A stretch of DNA of 64,000 nucleotides, from assembly GCA_018806985.1 (NCBI GenBank), contig JADANN010000460.1, positions 248,001-312,000 of the forward strand, written 5' to 3'. The translations under genes and the position numbers were made by a program. The stretch is from Angiostrongylus vasorum (lineage: Eukaryota > Nematoda > Chromadorea > Rhabditida > Metastrongylidae). Under the pieces are notes generated by a model. It was given only the letters and a program-made list of their open reading frames with translations. It was not told where the DNA came from and made no database searches. Below are positions 27,395 to 39,740 of the stretch, piece after piece (within the stretch, counting starts at the first letter, position 1; every line of letters starts with the position of its first letter).

Positions 27395-27700
27395 GCGAAA
27401 TATAACTTATAACAATTGTGATTATAACTATAGCCTCAGCTTAACTGGGTTCAATGCCGATTTGGGCTCCCCAGATCAATCCCGTTGACGGGCGATTGCT
27501 GATGGCAAAAGATCGACAGAACTAGCTGAGAGACAGGCGGAACGAAGGACCCGCATGGTGTGGTGGTGAACGCGTTACTCCCCGGAAAGGACAATAGCGC
27601 GTTCGTTCCCCACCATAGGCACCTGCGGTCCAGAGTTTTGCAAATATCTCAGCTTCGTTGAAGTTAAGCCATGATTGTTCGTAGTTGTTGATCTAGATGA
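27395..27700 (+). repeat. family D repeat
   Basis: This is the clearest copy. It has GATTATAACTATAGCCTCAG, GATCAATCCCGTTGACGGGC, AACTAGCTGAGAGACAGGCG, GTGGTGAACGCGTTA, GCGTTCGTTCCCCACC and AGTTTTGCAAATATCTCAG. Confidence 0.75.
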
Positions 27701-30700
27701 TAGTTATTTACGAAATTCCTAACCTTCAAATCAGTGCCTACCTCACAAAGGAAAATCACAGCATGTTTTTTCTACACAAATCAGGCAAAAAGCGGCTTCT
27801 ATTATCTCTCAGTGATGTAAATATTACAAGAAGTAAGATATGAACTTGCGAACAACGAGAATCTGAGAAGATTTCGTGGTCACCCAGAAGCATTTGTTAA
27901 AAACCTAGCTACCACACATCGGAAGAAGGTCGATAGAATTTACGGCTCAACAGCTTGAAATTAAGCGTAAGTCCCGAACATATCATCTATTTGCTCGGAG
28001 GGAGATCCTTACCGCAATCTGGGTAAGTTTTCGAATCAAGTTAACCAGCAATTACGAGCTAACTCGGCTGAAATCCTGGAAACGCAGGCTTGTAAATTAC
28101 ACTGATTTGATTTGTGTCAGCCAAAATGTCATCAAGCGAAAACGATTCTCCACGTATGATTTCGTATCTCGCTAGATAGAAGAAAAAAACTAAAATATAG
28201 TACTTTGTCGATATTTGATCAGCCCTGCAACCTCAAACACTTCGCTGTAGCTTTCACGGCTCGCTCCACATCCTATGCGACTTATTTCGCGGACGAAAAG
28301 TTGTCGTGGCTACCAGTTTGAATTTTAGCCTCTATTTTTGCTTTTTTATGTCTCTTTTAAACTTTGTGTCGATCTCTTACAGGATCCGTGATGACTGTTG
28401 CGGCAGTTGCAATTGGCCTCTAGCCGATTTCTCTGGATTGCATCACTTTTTTCCTCGGGAATTCCGTTCTTCCACTATAGTAGTGATGCTGCACAAGCAG
28501 CTTTGCAGGATGGATCGATATCTAACAAGTGGTTCAATTAAGTAGCTTTCTACTCTACATATTACACTTTTAGTAGAAATGTTTAATGCTTGAGGAATCA
28601 CATCTTCGAGACTAACGACACTTTCATCAGTTCTACTTCACGACTTAGAAGTGAATGACATAAAGGAAGTTGTACAATAGTGAAGAAAATGAGGTGGCGG
28701 TTCTTTAATCTGTCGGCCTCTTTGAAAAATTCCTTTTCCATCTTCTCGAAAAAAGTGTGATAAACGGAACAGAATTAAAATTATGCTTAATGCGGTTTCT
28801 AAACAGTTTTTATCTGCAGTTTTTGTCAGCGGTAATTGCCAAGTCTACAACCAGCATTTTGTTAAGAGTAATGTCCCGATGGAGAATGCTAGGAAAGAAG
28901 AGCAGAGGACGGGAAAGAAGGGTGTTGTTGATATTACATGGCACTAAAGAGTGTTTAGTCTGTAAAATGTCAGTATAAATACTTCACAAATCAGAAGGCA
29001 ATAAAGAAAGAATAACCAGAGTTTGTTTAATGTTAAGCTCCTGCTTACTAACTAACGGAACGTTTGCTTCGCTTTTACGAAAAGCGAGACATTTGTTGAT
29101 AAAAGGGAAAGTTCAAATTTTCCGCGTGTTGAGGCATTAGTTCTCTTCACGAATTACGCACTTTTTCCATCCCATAAAAAACTGTTCAGTACGTGCTATC
29201 CATCAACCATGGTAATTTTTGTCGAGAAGCCATTCTCAGGAAATTTTACGTTATTGCTTCCTAATGGATCCTTCTGGAAGCAGTTGGGATTAGATTACTC
29301 TATCCTTCGTCATTGTCATCTAACACATGTTTGTCCACCTAGAAAGTATAATGACAATGACGACTTCCCACAATAGAGCTCATCTTCAGTAACACTAGCG
29401 CTTTCATAAGGTCTTTCTCACTTTCATGGTTTCCAATCCTGTTCATCCTCCTATCAATATCATTAGTTAATCTCGACTAATCATTGAAATCACATTAACA
29501 TATCCCCTTACGAATTACAGCAAAGCCAACCAACCTCACTCTTCTGCCTCATTTCTTCAAAAAATCTAATACATCATACATACCTATGATGATTCGTCTA
29601 AGCACTAGTTGTCCGGAAATGAAAAAAGCATACAAGCCAGCTCTTACCAAAACAGGTGAGAACCTTTTTTGAGAATGGGCTTTTTTAAACTCTTGTTTTC
29701 CGATTTTTAACCTTTCGGTTCAAAATGTAATCGATTCTGAATGAGATAAAAATGGGATAAGTCCGCTTTCATCATGATACTGAACGAAAAAGGTTATTTG
29801 AAAAGAAGTAATTTATGGAAGCATTCTTTAGAAAGGCTAATTTTTTGACGGGTTGAAGACACTTAGCAAGAATTGGGTTAAATAAATCTTTAAGTTAATT
29901 GAACTAGTGGTTATGTGCCTCTGCGAGGACTACTGACGGTCTGTCGATGAACAAGCTAGCACACCAAGAACAGTGCCTTTCTGTAACGAGAACATACAAT
30001 GGCCTTATCAAAATTGTCATTATGAAGTCTCAGAGAACAGGTGAACAAATAAAACCATTCACAGCGATTGCCATTTTTCTCCTGAACTCTTCCGAGAGGC
30101 GGCATTTGACTGTATACATCAGAGAGGCGAGCGGACGTATATTTGCCTTATGAAATGATTTAAGGAGACCAACCTATCAGGTCAATGCTTTTTGTCCTTA
30201 TCGACAAGTCTTTCACAATACAACAGAAGGATTGCTAGCATGGCTTGTCTGTCCGAGGCCCGTAGTCCAACCGACGATCGCGTGTGCTTTGTAGGACTCT
30301 ACACTCACTCTACTACACGTGCCCTTCATTCCTTCGCACATAGTAAAAAATGAAATTTTCTCCGAGGTGCAAAATTTTTTGATCAGTAACATAGTTTATT
30401 GTTGTAGAATAAAAAGACAAATAAGGATGAAACTCTCAGCGTTTATCAATCCTTGAAGGAAGCGTCAGGCACTCGATTTCATTAAACATGGTTAGAGGTG
30501 ATTGAACGTTAATCTGACCCTTACAATACCAATACGCTTTTCTACTCGAATCATCATGGGAATATTCTCGATCCTCATCATAAAAAACCTTCTCAGACAA
30601 GTCAGTAAGAATCCAATAATACGCTCAGAATCAGTCGCTATCGAGGGCAAATCAACAAGAACTCCCTCCAATCTACAAGAGCTGGCGACTGCCACTGGTG

Positions 30701-31140
30701 ATGATCCAGGAACGCTCTAGTATAGGCATACCAGGAGTCCAAGGAAGGTAGGTTTGCCTTCTATTCAAAAGGAAAAGAAAGTTCTGAGTAGCAGCCAAAC
30801 TCCTAATAACTACTTACTTTCGTGAATGGCAGGTTTGAAACAGCCAATCAAATGAAAGCGGTGCTGAGACCCGCATATCATGTGGAGTCGAGTTGTGTAA
30901 ATACATAACATATTATGTTTCATCCTGGTCTTACAAGCCTTTCATTACTGAAATTCGGACGCCAGAGGGTAAGCAGCGCAGTGATAATGGTGCCTTTCAT
31001 AACAAACGCTGGAATGGTTCGACCTTGTCTGGGCATGTCAAGGCTCTCCTCCTTTTGGGATCTGGAAATTAATACCAGAATCGCCCACTCCCAACTCACT
31101 TCCTCAAGTCTACACAGGAACATTGTAGCACAGCTCTTCT
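27701..31140. other. intergenic, weak exon-like stretches only
   Basis: Near 27834-27960 the + strand reads VRYELANNENLRRFRGHPEA and on to VDRIYGSTA before a stop. It is protein-like but has no good donor, so it may be an exon or pseudogene piece. GTAAGT sites at 27970 and 28021 have no matching exon. Other frames (28306-28545, 28757-28978, 30492-30720) look like chance. Confidence 0.35.
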
Positions 31141-31350
31141 AGAATTTGAGAGAGAAGCGACTCGACCAGCATTTAATGATGCATGAAGAATGCAGCAATC
31201 CTCAAGCAGCAGCCGAATACACTTGTGGAAACTTAAAAGACCTTATGGTGGATGCGAGGAAACGAATGGAATGAATGAAATGCTGTGATCAACACAGCAA
31301 ATGTGGAGATAGGCCATATGAAATAAAAATAAATAAAAAATCCGGATACC
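31141..31350 (+). repeat. family C SINE, 5'-truncated
   Basis: It shares GACTCGACCAGCATT, CAGCAGCCGAA, the GATGCGAGGAAA stretch, a GCTGTGATC..ACACAG 3' motif and an AAATAAAAATAAATAAAA tail with the copy at 37064-37400. Confidence 0.7.
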
Positions 31351-31537
31351 GTAATCATCCCAGTGAGGCGAATTTTCTGAATAATAATAACTTCGTTTCC
31401 AAATGACATGAAAAATTCCAGTGTTGTGTTTTGCCTTTTGATAAAAAAAAACCACCTGGTTTCTATCAATTGCATCGATTCCAGGGCATGAGCAGAAAGC
31501 TATTCATTGGGAAAATAACGAAAGTTTCCCTTTTTTT

Positions 31538-31931
31538 ATGCTTACTTGCTTGGCACTTGGACGGCACGTCTTCACTAATTGTGCGGACCCCAGCTTAATC
31601 TCCATCTTCCTGAGTTTTGCTGGTTTAACCATTGTGGTTCCCAGGAATCCCAAGGTCAGCCTGGCCAAAAGCCTGCCGTAGGTCGTCACCACTGCAGGCA
31701 CTCGCCACCCTTGTGGATCAGAGGGAGATTTGCCACCCTGCGACTAGTTTGATACAAAGAAGGGATGGATCCTGATATTTGTTTTCTCTTAGCTAGCCTT
31801 CCTGATGGAAACGCCGGACTCCTTCTCAGCTTGGGAGACCCTGGCGGAGGATGAATATCCCGCTATACATCGCAGCCCGACACTTAGGAACACCTACCAA
31901 CCACGATGAGGAGGTAAACCTTTGGGAGGTT
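31538..31931 (-). repeat. family B repeat
   Basis: This - strand copy has its tail at 31538-31560 (reads CCAAGTGCCAAGCAAGTAAG on the - strand), the GCTGGGGTCCGCACAA motif next to it, and its head near 31931. Confidence 0.75.
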
Positions 31932-32049
31932 TTTTTTACAATACTGCGGAATTCTACGTTGAGAATTCTTTCTAAAGTTTTGCAGCATGATTTTGTGCAG
32001 TTACATGAAGAATGAAGTTTGATATGTGTGCAATTCTACTCTTACTACT

Positions 32050-32440
32050 TCGTATTTATTATATATAATCCAGACCAGTCCTTTAGAGTACAGCACTGCA
32101 CAAACGAGGTAGCGTCACCCAGCACGATCCTTTTATAGGAGCGCTCATCACGACGATGTGATTTGATCTCACCCAGCAGTTCCCCAGGATATGGGCGGTT
32201 TTTGGTCGATGGCCAACCAGTATTATTTCCCTTGTGGCGACGATCCATCCTGCAGGAGTCTGATTAATATTAGCTGGACATAAAGCAGAACTGGGTGCCA
32301 TGGCTACCAAGGCCAACATCACAGGAAGAAACAACTGGTGCCGACAATGGACAATGATCGTGGCTCTGATAAAGGTGAAACCGCCGAGATGTTAGCCACA
32401 ATGAGGATTTGTAACAACCTCGTGTATGCTTATCAGTGAA
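32050..32440. mobile_element. family E element
   Basis: The right part reads GATCGTGGCTCTGATAAAGG, AAACCGCCGAGATGTTAGCC and CAACCTCGTGTATGCTTA, equivalent to the right end of the 9464-9780 element. The left border is indistinct. Confidence 0.5.
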
Positions 32441-32639
32441 ACAAGACATTTGTGAAAAAAATATGTTCTTTAGATTCTAATAGTATTCGAAACATTTCTG
32501 GTAATCCAGAGAATAGGTGTCAGTGGTTTCTATCATATTGGTGACCATGGCAAAGATCGAGAAACGTGAAAAAAAGAGAAGCACCGAGTGATCATTTGCT
32601 CGAATACTGGCACAAATTGTTGCGAAATTATTTCCCGTC

Positions 32640-32830
32640 AAAGCACAATGTTTAACTTTTTATTTAGTGCCTACTATCTTTTCACGCCAAAATGTTATGT
32701 GAAATATAACCACAGTGATTCTGAGATAATTGCAAAACTCGGAATCCCAGGCCAATTTCGAACCCGCGATTACCCTTTGAGCCCCCCGCAAAGCATCACT
32801 GTGGCTCTATTTCCGTGAATGTTGAAGTTT
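32640..32830 (-). repeat. family D-related, tRNA-like fragment
   Basis: On the - strand it reads AGCCACAGTGATG (A-box-like) and AATCGCGGGTTCGAAATT (B-box-like), followed by the GAGTTTTGCAATTATCTCAG body of family D. Confidence 0.55.
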
Positions 32831-33292
32831 AGAAAAGCAGCTGCTAAGTTATGACGCACCCTTCACTGGCTCAATGAACCTCACTTGTTGAGTGATACAA
32901 ACCCACCTGAGAGCCATGAGACGTTACGATTCTCAGTGATGCCGCTTTGGAAACGCGTTTTGACAGCTGTTACGCGTGCTCAAGGCATAGATCTAAACTA
33001 GGAAAAAAAGAAGGGCTCCAGTAACTACTGTGCTTGCGTGTCAGTTTTCTTTGGTTGCCAACACATTAAACGTCAATGCTGTTCCAAAAATCGCCTATTT
33101 TCCTGCTCGCTTGCGTGCAATTCGTATCTTCTCTGGCACTCCCTAACGAATAGATACGCGAAAATCCCACCGCTACATGCACGGTTTCCACAAGCTGTCT
33201 CTTTTTTTTCAAATCCTGTTTTGGTTAAAAAATGTCTTGAACTTTTACCGCACGACGATATGTGAAGGTTTTTAATTCCACCGTTTTTTGTT
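32831..33292. other. no gene seen
   Basis: Overlapping 75-codon frames on both strands at 33038-33300 look like chance. Confidence 0.4.
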
Positions 33293-33440
33293 TGATACAT
33301 CGGTAGACCACCTCGAATAATTGAAAAGGCTAAATATGCATCCAGTCACATCTAACGATGCCTGATGAAGCCGAAGCCATTTCGCATAGCTCAGGGATTT
33401 GACCGCGCATTTCTGAAATGTAGCTTTTGAAACGTCACAC
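33293..33440 (+). repeat. family A SINE, 5'-truncated
   Basis: It begins at GATACATCGGTAGACCACC and keeps the AAATATGCATCCAGTCAC body and the 3' part. Confidence 0.7.
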
Positions 33441-34156
33441 TCTTCTTTTTATTATTCATAACTTTTTCGTAGGATTCTACTTAACAATGAAGCTTATCCA
33501 AACTTTGACCTCTATGTCTTTTAATCATGGTGATCTCGAAATCCTCTTCTTGAGTATCTTAAAAGCAAGCCCGATAGTTTCAAAAATGACGTAGTGGTAT
33601 TTATTTTTGATTTATATGATACATTGTTATTTTGTTTGAGAAATTCATAAAAAAGTAGAGAAATTTGCTCCTCTGGTAGTTTCCCCACATGACTAATAAA
33701 GAGAAATTGAATTCTTTCTTTCCATGAGCTGAGAAATTTTTGAATTATGGTAACTTCATTTGGTTCTCATCTCTCTGAGAGCTTCCATTTCCAAACAACA
33801 GAAAAAAATGTTGGTAAAAATTCTAAGCAGAGGTCGGGAAAAAGACTTCTACAACGTGTCAATTAAGGTAGGCGTATGTAGCACAGCGGTATGCTCACGT
33901 ACTTGTGGATTTGTGAATAGAAAACTTCGATTTGACAAGTTCATCCTCTCCCACAAGCTACTGTATGGTCCAAATTGGCCTAAGTCACCTCTGCGTGATC
34001 GAGCACGAATAGAGTGGAGTACTGCACTAATGTGACAACCTCTTACAAGGTTATCCATAAACCAAGTCATTGATTATTCATGCTGAGGTTTAGTGGATTT
34101 TTTTCATTGACAGGGTGTCATTTTTGAGAACTTATGTTGCAGAACGCATTTTATTC
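33441..34156. other. no gene seen
   Basis: The open frames at 33760-34070 on both strands have no splice support. Confidence 0.4.
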
Positions 34157-34538
34157 CTCGTCGTATCGTTGTGGTCGGGAGGTATTCCTGGGTGTCGGGC
34201 TGCGATGTGCAGCAGGTAGATTCATTCCCTCAGCGGGGTCTTCTAAGTTGAGAAGGAGTCCAGCGTTTCCATTACGAAGCCCAGCTAAGAGTAAACCGAT
34301 ACCAGGATCCGCTCCCGTCTTGGTATCAAAATAGTCGCATGGTGGCAAATCTCTCTCTGAAGGCGGTGACTGCCTGCGGTAGTGACGACCTAGGGCAGAC
34401 TTTGGCCAAGCTGGCCTAGGGACTCCACGGAAACAGAATGGCTAAACCAGCAAAACTCCGAAAAAATGGAGAATATGCTGGTGCCTGCACAACCAATAAG
34501 GCTAGGTAGTCTAAGTATCCAAGTAAGTATTTATTTTA
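34157..34538 (+). repeat. family B repeat
   Basis: It starts CGTCGTATCGTTGTGGTCGG and contains TCGCATGGTGGCAAATCTC and ACCTAGGGCAGACTTTGGCC. It ends in the GCTGGTGCCTGCACAACC motif and CTAAGTATCCAAGTAAGT. Confidence 0.8.
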
Positions 34539-34952
34539 TCAGTTTGCAACTTCCTTTAGTGGTCTCTATTTAAATGGATGAATTCTTTTGGCCTTTATTT
34601 CCCAGACCACCGCATAAAGACTTTGAAACTCGACAAAAATTCCTCTCGAAGGAACTGTTGTCGGAAGCATATGTGGCGTCTTTAAGCCCTTTTTAGAACT
34701 ACTAAACCAATATTTAATAAGAAGGCGAAATTAGAAGTGCGTCAACAGTGTGATATTGCATATGCTTCAAGGTTTATGACGCTTGCTGTATCACTCGTGA
34801 AAGAACTTCGAAAACTCATATTTCAACATACCAAATGTGCACTGAGTACAATGTATTGGTTGCAGAAATAATCGCTGTTCCAACTTTAACCCAACGTGAC
34901 TAGGTCATATAGAACCTTGCAAACAGGGAATTTGTAGACATTTACTCACAAA

Positions 34953-35396
34953 ATGCGGATTATCCTGCTCTATGAAGATGAAATTCAATTTTTTTCAGCC
35001 GTTGATAGACAATTCCTTTCGTTCTCTCATAGAAGATCGCCTTTGAAACGAAAGCAAATGAACAGAGGTGAATTCGTTCACTATGACAAGATGATGTTTC
35101 CCAGTGTATCGTTTATGTTTACAGCTGGCGTGCTTTTTGGAAATCTTAGAATCGTTAATTTCGCACCATATTTTTTGAAAGCGCTAGTTGTAGGAGACAT
35201 ATGGGGTTGCGAATATCACAGAGTTATAGAACAGGTTGTGCATCCACCTAGTCATATGGCGTTTCTACCACACACTACATTTTCCCATGTTTCATCTGCC
35301 AAATACATTTCTCCCAGAATTTGGAAGGATCTTGCTGCTTGTGTTGTATGTGTTTCGGCATTTCTTGCAATTGCAACCGATCCTTCCACACAGTAA
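34953..35396 (+). CDS. hypothetical 147-codon frame, maybe a terminal exon
   Basis: The frame opens with ATG (MRIILLYEDEIQFFS) and runs to TAA. It includes a hydrophobic stretch FPSVSFMFTAGVLFGN and a C-terminal AACVVCVSAFLAIATD. A TTTTTTTCAG acceptor inside it (about 34999) suggests that, if real, the exon begins there in the same frame. It is one of the longest non-transposon open frames, but I recognise nothing and see no donor-linked partner. Confidence 0.25.
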   Translation: MRIILLYEDEIQFFSAVDRQFLSFSHRRSPLKRKQMNRGEFVHYDKMMFPSVSFMFTAGVLFGNLRIVNFAPYFLKALVVGDIWGCEYHRVIEQVVHPPSHMAFLPHTTFSHVSSAKYISPRIWKDLAACVVCVSAFLAIATDPSTQ

Positions 35397-36472
35397 TCAT
35401 GACCAAGCATAGCAATGGGTACTTGTATGTCCTACATAAGCCATGATGACTTTCTCTAATAAGCCCTAATAACTAACTGATGATTTCCGTTTACTAGAGG
35501 ACGTACGAAGTATATAAGTTGGCCAACATGTAATAGAACCCTTGACCTTAATAATCGCGAATAATCCATCTTTAACCGTGATCAAACAAAGAATTTTTGT
35601 ACCTTGTTTGAAAAATTTCTAGACTCCCATAGTCTCCATTTCAACTTAAAAGCGGAAGGTAAGGCGGTGACTACCCCAGAATACGTATGAATTGGAAGCA
35701 AAGATCGATCAGTAGGTGTAAAAATTAGCCAGGTCAGTGAATTAGTGGAGTTTTTATGCAATTTTGGCTGTAAAAATCGGAGTCAGTGTTCTGTCAACCT
35801 TGAGAAATGTTCTAGAAAATCGGAAGGTTGCGACCATTCTGTACTTCTTCATCACTTTATTCTTCCTGTTTCTTTTCACTCTTTATTGTCCACCTCTATC
35901 TCTTTACCATCGACTTTCCAACTTATAACGATTTTTTTTTGTTTATCGTTTTGGATTAATTTCGATGTTCAAGAATTTGATATTACAGCTTTGAGCGATG
36001 TCACCAGACGACAATTTCAACTTCTGCCACTATCGATTTCCCATCCAGAGTGACAATAAAGATACGGGGTTGTGGAGAAACAGTGCACAGAACTCGAGAA
36101 ATTCTTGTGATTTTCTATGGCTGGTAATTGGAAGTTGGTTGTCAACGAAGCTGAATAGTGGTTAGTTGATAGCGCAACAGAATTGAAGGAGCATAATGAT
36201 GATGCACTGAGAAGACAAAAACGGCAGCACCATACTGCCCAGCGTTCACAATACCTCTTTCGCTCACTTCGTCAAAACCGGAGGTGATATAAGGCTACAA
36301 CCTGAATTTACTCTTCGTGGACAAAAGTGGTAAGATAGCGGCCTACTGTTTGTCTGCATTAAGGACTGCAAGTACTACATGCATTTGTGTCACTGTAGTT
36401 TAGACACATCTTTTTTTCACCCATGCTTTAGGTAGAGACAGTTCTTTTTCACTTGATCACTTAGAGGTGCCC
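35397..36472. other. intergenic, nothing supported
   Basis: A serine-rich 102-codon frame at 35745-36053 has no splice or family support. Near 36115-36240 the + strand has protein-like but stop-broken text that could be an old repeat. Confidence 0.4.
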
Positions 36473-36551
36473 ATGGAACGATTGGCGGCTATATCAAGAG
36501 CGCGTGCAGAGAATCTTCTCTGTCTAAGACTTCAAGATGGGCATCTACCTG
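36473..36551 (+). CDS. candidate first exon
   Basis: An ATG opens MERLAAISRARAENLLCLRL and ends at a CTACCTG|GTAATG donor in phase 1. The frame also reads on for 37 codons to a stop, so it could instead be a short unspliced frame. No partner exon was found. Confidence 0.22.
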
Positions 36552-37063
36552 GTAATGATGGATGCCGTAGGTCTTCGAAAGCGTCAACTTTGCACTTTAT
36601 TGAAGAAAGCAACACCAAGTGGTCGAATGATGGAGACGATGTGCGGCCTGTTATAAGGCTATAAGAGATTTTTGGGAGCGAAATTAGGCCACAGTGCGTT
36701 CCAGAATGGTTATAACTAGGTGCTGCCGTTGTAAGTAGTTTTATTGCTTAGTTCGTTCCAATAGACATTATACTAAATTAGCATCACCAGTACGGAACCG
36801 TAGCTTGAAATTTATTCCTAGTAGATAACAATTACAAGTTTTATGCGAAGACTGTTAACTTTATGTAAAGATTGAAAATTATACGAGGAAAGTGTAACTT
36901 TATGGTAGGTGGCGGATCCTGAATGACCTCCGTAGATTTCCACTGTAAGCAAGGACTACAGGTTGTTATTGTCACTTACTTAATGTTGAGTTAAACATAT
37001 GTGCATATATTGTATGTAAAGAGAACTTGTGAATTTCAGGTTGTGAAACGAATTCAGGAAGGG
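36552..37063. other. no gene seen
   Basis: AT-rich. A lone GTAAGT at about 36732 has no matching exon. Confidence 0.4.
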
Positions 37064-37400
37064 AAGAGGTAGCGCAGTGGTTAGTGAATCAGTCGACCAG
37101 AAAGCAAAGGCACTAGTTCGACCCTTTAGCCAACACTTTTCTCCAATCCATGTGGGAACGCCTTAGCCTGCCTGTCTCGAAGAATGCAAGGGGAATTGAC
37201 TCGACCAGCATTCTATGGCATTTATAAAGAAGACGAAATCCTTATGCAGCAGCCGAAACGACACAAAAATGCTATGAGACAACTGTGAACGATGAATGCG
37301 AGGAAAAAACGGATCAAACGCTAGATGTGCTGGGATCCGCACAGTTGGTGTGAGGACGGGTCATGTGAAATAAAAGCAAAGAATAAAAAAGTAAAAAACA
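37064..37400 (+). repeat. family C SINE, near full length
   Basis: The head GAGGTAGCGCAGTGGTTAG is A-box-like and GGCACTAGTTCGACCC is B-box-like, as in a tRNA-derived SINE with a pol III promoter. The body has GACTCGACCAGCATTC. The 3' motif is GTGCTGGGATCCGCACAG, followed by an AAATAAAAGCAAAG tail. Confidence 0.8.
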
Positions 37401-39055
37401 AGGAAATGAGGACTTTATGACTGCTTCCTAATTGAAATTGTACCAAAGTACACTGATGGAAGTGTATGAGTGCCGAGCCAATCTGAGAAAATCTAGATGG
37501 TCTTATCATCATCTTATCTTGGCCAAGAACTCTCTCTCTAAGTGTCGGATCTCCTGTGCAAGCAGAGACATTTCTGCCCCTCTTCACTAGAGTACGGCAC
37601 TCTACGCTTCATGCTTTCTTGGATAGCAATAGTTTCTCACCAAACAGTGGACTCGTCCAAAAGAGGTTTTGAGCAAACTATTAGGTGCAGAGGACAGCTT
37701 TACCTGATCCAATCTTGATACTGAATCTATGCTTCACAAGCTACTGATGGAATACATAAAGTACATCAGCAAACTTCTGTGAACTACTGAACAGGTATTG
37801 CGTCATGTCGCGTAACGCAGTCGTCAATGTGTTAATGAATGCTGGGAAAGATTCAATGGAATATTGGTTTATTTATCAAAAAAAAACTACCCCACTAGAC
37901 AGCAAGTGGGCTATCTTTTTAAAATTGTTAAGTGCCTTTTAATCTTTTTTGACTAAAGTGGGCAAAACACATCTTAACCGCTTTCGTCTAAGCCTAACAA
38001 TAAACATAATGAGAAGCACAACTCTCCATCCACACTTTCTACTAAAGCCCCTTGTGTAAAAACTTGTTTCATCTCCAACAAACTACTATCCTACATTCCT
38101 CTCCCAAGATAAGAAATAGATAAAAAAGCACCTTTATTTAGTCTCGACATGAATAATAAGTATGGTAATTTGTTCACAAGCTTACACGAGCTTGGCGTTA
38201 AATGGCAGTTGCAACTAAATGTTTTAATGCCATCATCTTCAGTAGTCGCGATCTAAGTAGTTGAAAGTCCATGGCATTTAGTTCCTATTACGTAGCACTT
38301 TGTGGTCGCATAGAGACGTATCCGATGGAGTGTAGTTTTTGAATTAGGAGCATCAGCACTTTTTAAAAATGAAAGGTTTCTCGCGAATCTTTCAATGTGC
38401 CAGGAAATTCAAATTAGGCTCAGCACTTCCTCTGCGTATGCCCTAACAGTAGAGGCGGTTACTGCTTGATTTCGGGTTCCGTATACCTGGTTTCTTCTAA
38501 AGCGTGTGGAGATGAACAGTTAGCCAAATGGTAAGACCACTCTGCATTCGTATAAAATAACATCTAACTGGTAAGCATAAAGTTAAACCACACACTCTAG
38601 TAATCGCACATGGGGCGCAGAGACATAACGAAGAAGATTTCAAAGCAGAAGTCACCATGCTCGTATAGAGATCTAAAACTTTAGCGCATAAAACCCTTAT
38701 TGCATTCCGAATAAATTCCAAGAATCCAAAAATGAACCGCACGGAGGAGTGCCTTGTAGTTATGCGTAACCTTGCGTCAAACCTCATGCTGATTTTTTGG
38801 ACCTCAATCAGGTAGATTTCTCACATTTATAATATTCTTTGCGGATAGTTTCCATGTGGAAGACTTGGTGGTGCACTCATAGAAAACGATGACCGTGTGA
38901 AGAAGCAGTTTTCCAATGCGACTGAATTTTAAGTCTCGTGGTTTTCACGCTGGCTTATGGAGATATTTTGCTGGCCAGATTGCAGTCAACTTGACCTTTC
39001 CAGGCTCAGGAGAAAGCGAAATGCGCAGAAAAAATTAGCTACTATATAAGTAGTG
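37401..39055. other. intergenic with a family E fragment
   Basis: The 38165-38260 stretch (GCTTACACGAGCTTGGCG and so on) resembles the left end of family E. A 96-codon - strand frame at 38497-38787 is uncalled for lack of support. Confidence 0.4.
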
Positions 39056-39258
39056 AGGCGCGTGTGGCGCAGTGGTCGGAGGCGCCCTGCAACACACACG
39101 TGGAGTCGATCCCCGCTCTTATGGCCCACGAAGCCTTCCATCCCTCCGGGGTCGGCAAATTGATACCAGACTTGTCTGGGTGGTTAGCAACACTGGCTCG
39201 ATACATCGGTAGGCCGCCGAGAGTCATTGTAAAGGCCAGATACTCACTCGATACTTGA
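39056..39258 (+). repeat. family A SINE, 5' part (interrupted)
   Basis: This is the best family A head: GCGTGTGGCGCAGTGGTCGG (A-box) and GTGGAGTCGATCCCCGC (B-box-like), then the CGATACATCGGTAGGCCGCC body. The copy is split by a family B insertion and resumes at 39641. Confidence 0.85.
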
Positions 39259-39640
39259 ACGGCCCGTCCTCACTAGTTGTGCGGGACCCAGCATAATCAC
39301 CACTTTTCGGAAATTTGCTGGTTAAGCCATTGTGGTTCCCTGGAATACCAAGGACAGCCTGGCCAAAGTCTGCCCTAGGTCGTCACCACGATAGGCAGTC
39401 GTACCCTTGTGGATCAGAGGGAGATTTGCCACCATGCGACTTTAATACCAGGACGGTGGTGGATCCTGGTATTGGTTTTACTCTTAGCTAGGCTTTCTGA
39501 TGGAAATGCCGGACTCCCTCTCAGCTTGGGAGACCCTGCCGGGTGAACGAATCACTCTGGCGTACATCGCAGTCCGACACGTAGGAACACCTCCCAGCTA
39601 CGATGAGGCGGTAAACCGTTGGGAGGCCCAGATATGCATT
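39258..39640 (-). repeat. family B repeat nested in family A
   Basis: A complete - strand copy, with the tail side at 39258 and the head at 39640. Its flanks CAGATACTCACTCGATACTT and CAGATATGCATTCAATAACT look like a diverged target-site duplication. Confidence 0.8.
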
Positions 39641-39740
39641 CAATAACTTCCAAACGATGCTTAGTGAGGTCGAATGCATGGCACATCCCTCAGGGATTGA
39701 TCAACGCCGAGAGTTTTATCCTTTACTCCTTATAAGTAGC
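39641..39740 (+). repeat. family A SINE, 3' part
   Basis: It continues the family A body (CATTCAATAACTTCC, TGAGGTCGAATGCATGGCAC, AGAGTTTTATCC) after the nested insertion. Confidence 0.8.

Noticed and set aside
37070..37140. Possible functional tRNA gene
   Set aside because: A- and B-box-like motifs are present but the cloverleaf is not intact, and the same sequence recurs as the head of dispersed SINE copies.
39064..39258. 64-codon frame on either strand
   Set aside because: Lies in a family A SINE; the tRNA-like boxes explain the sequence.
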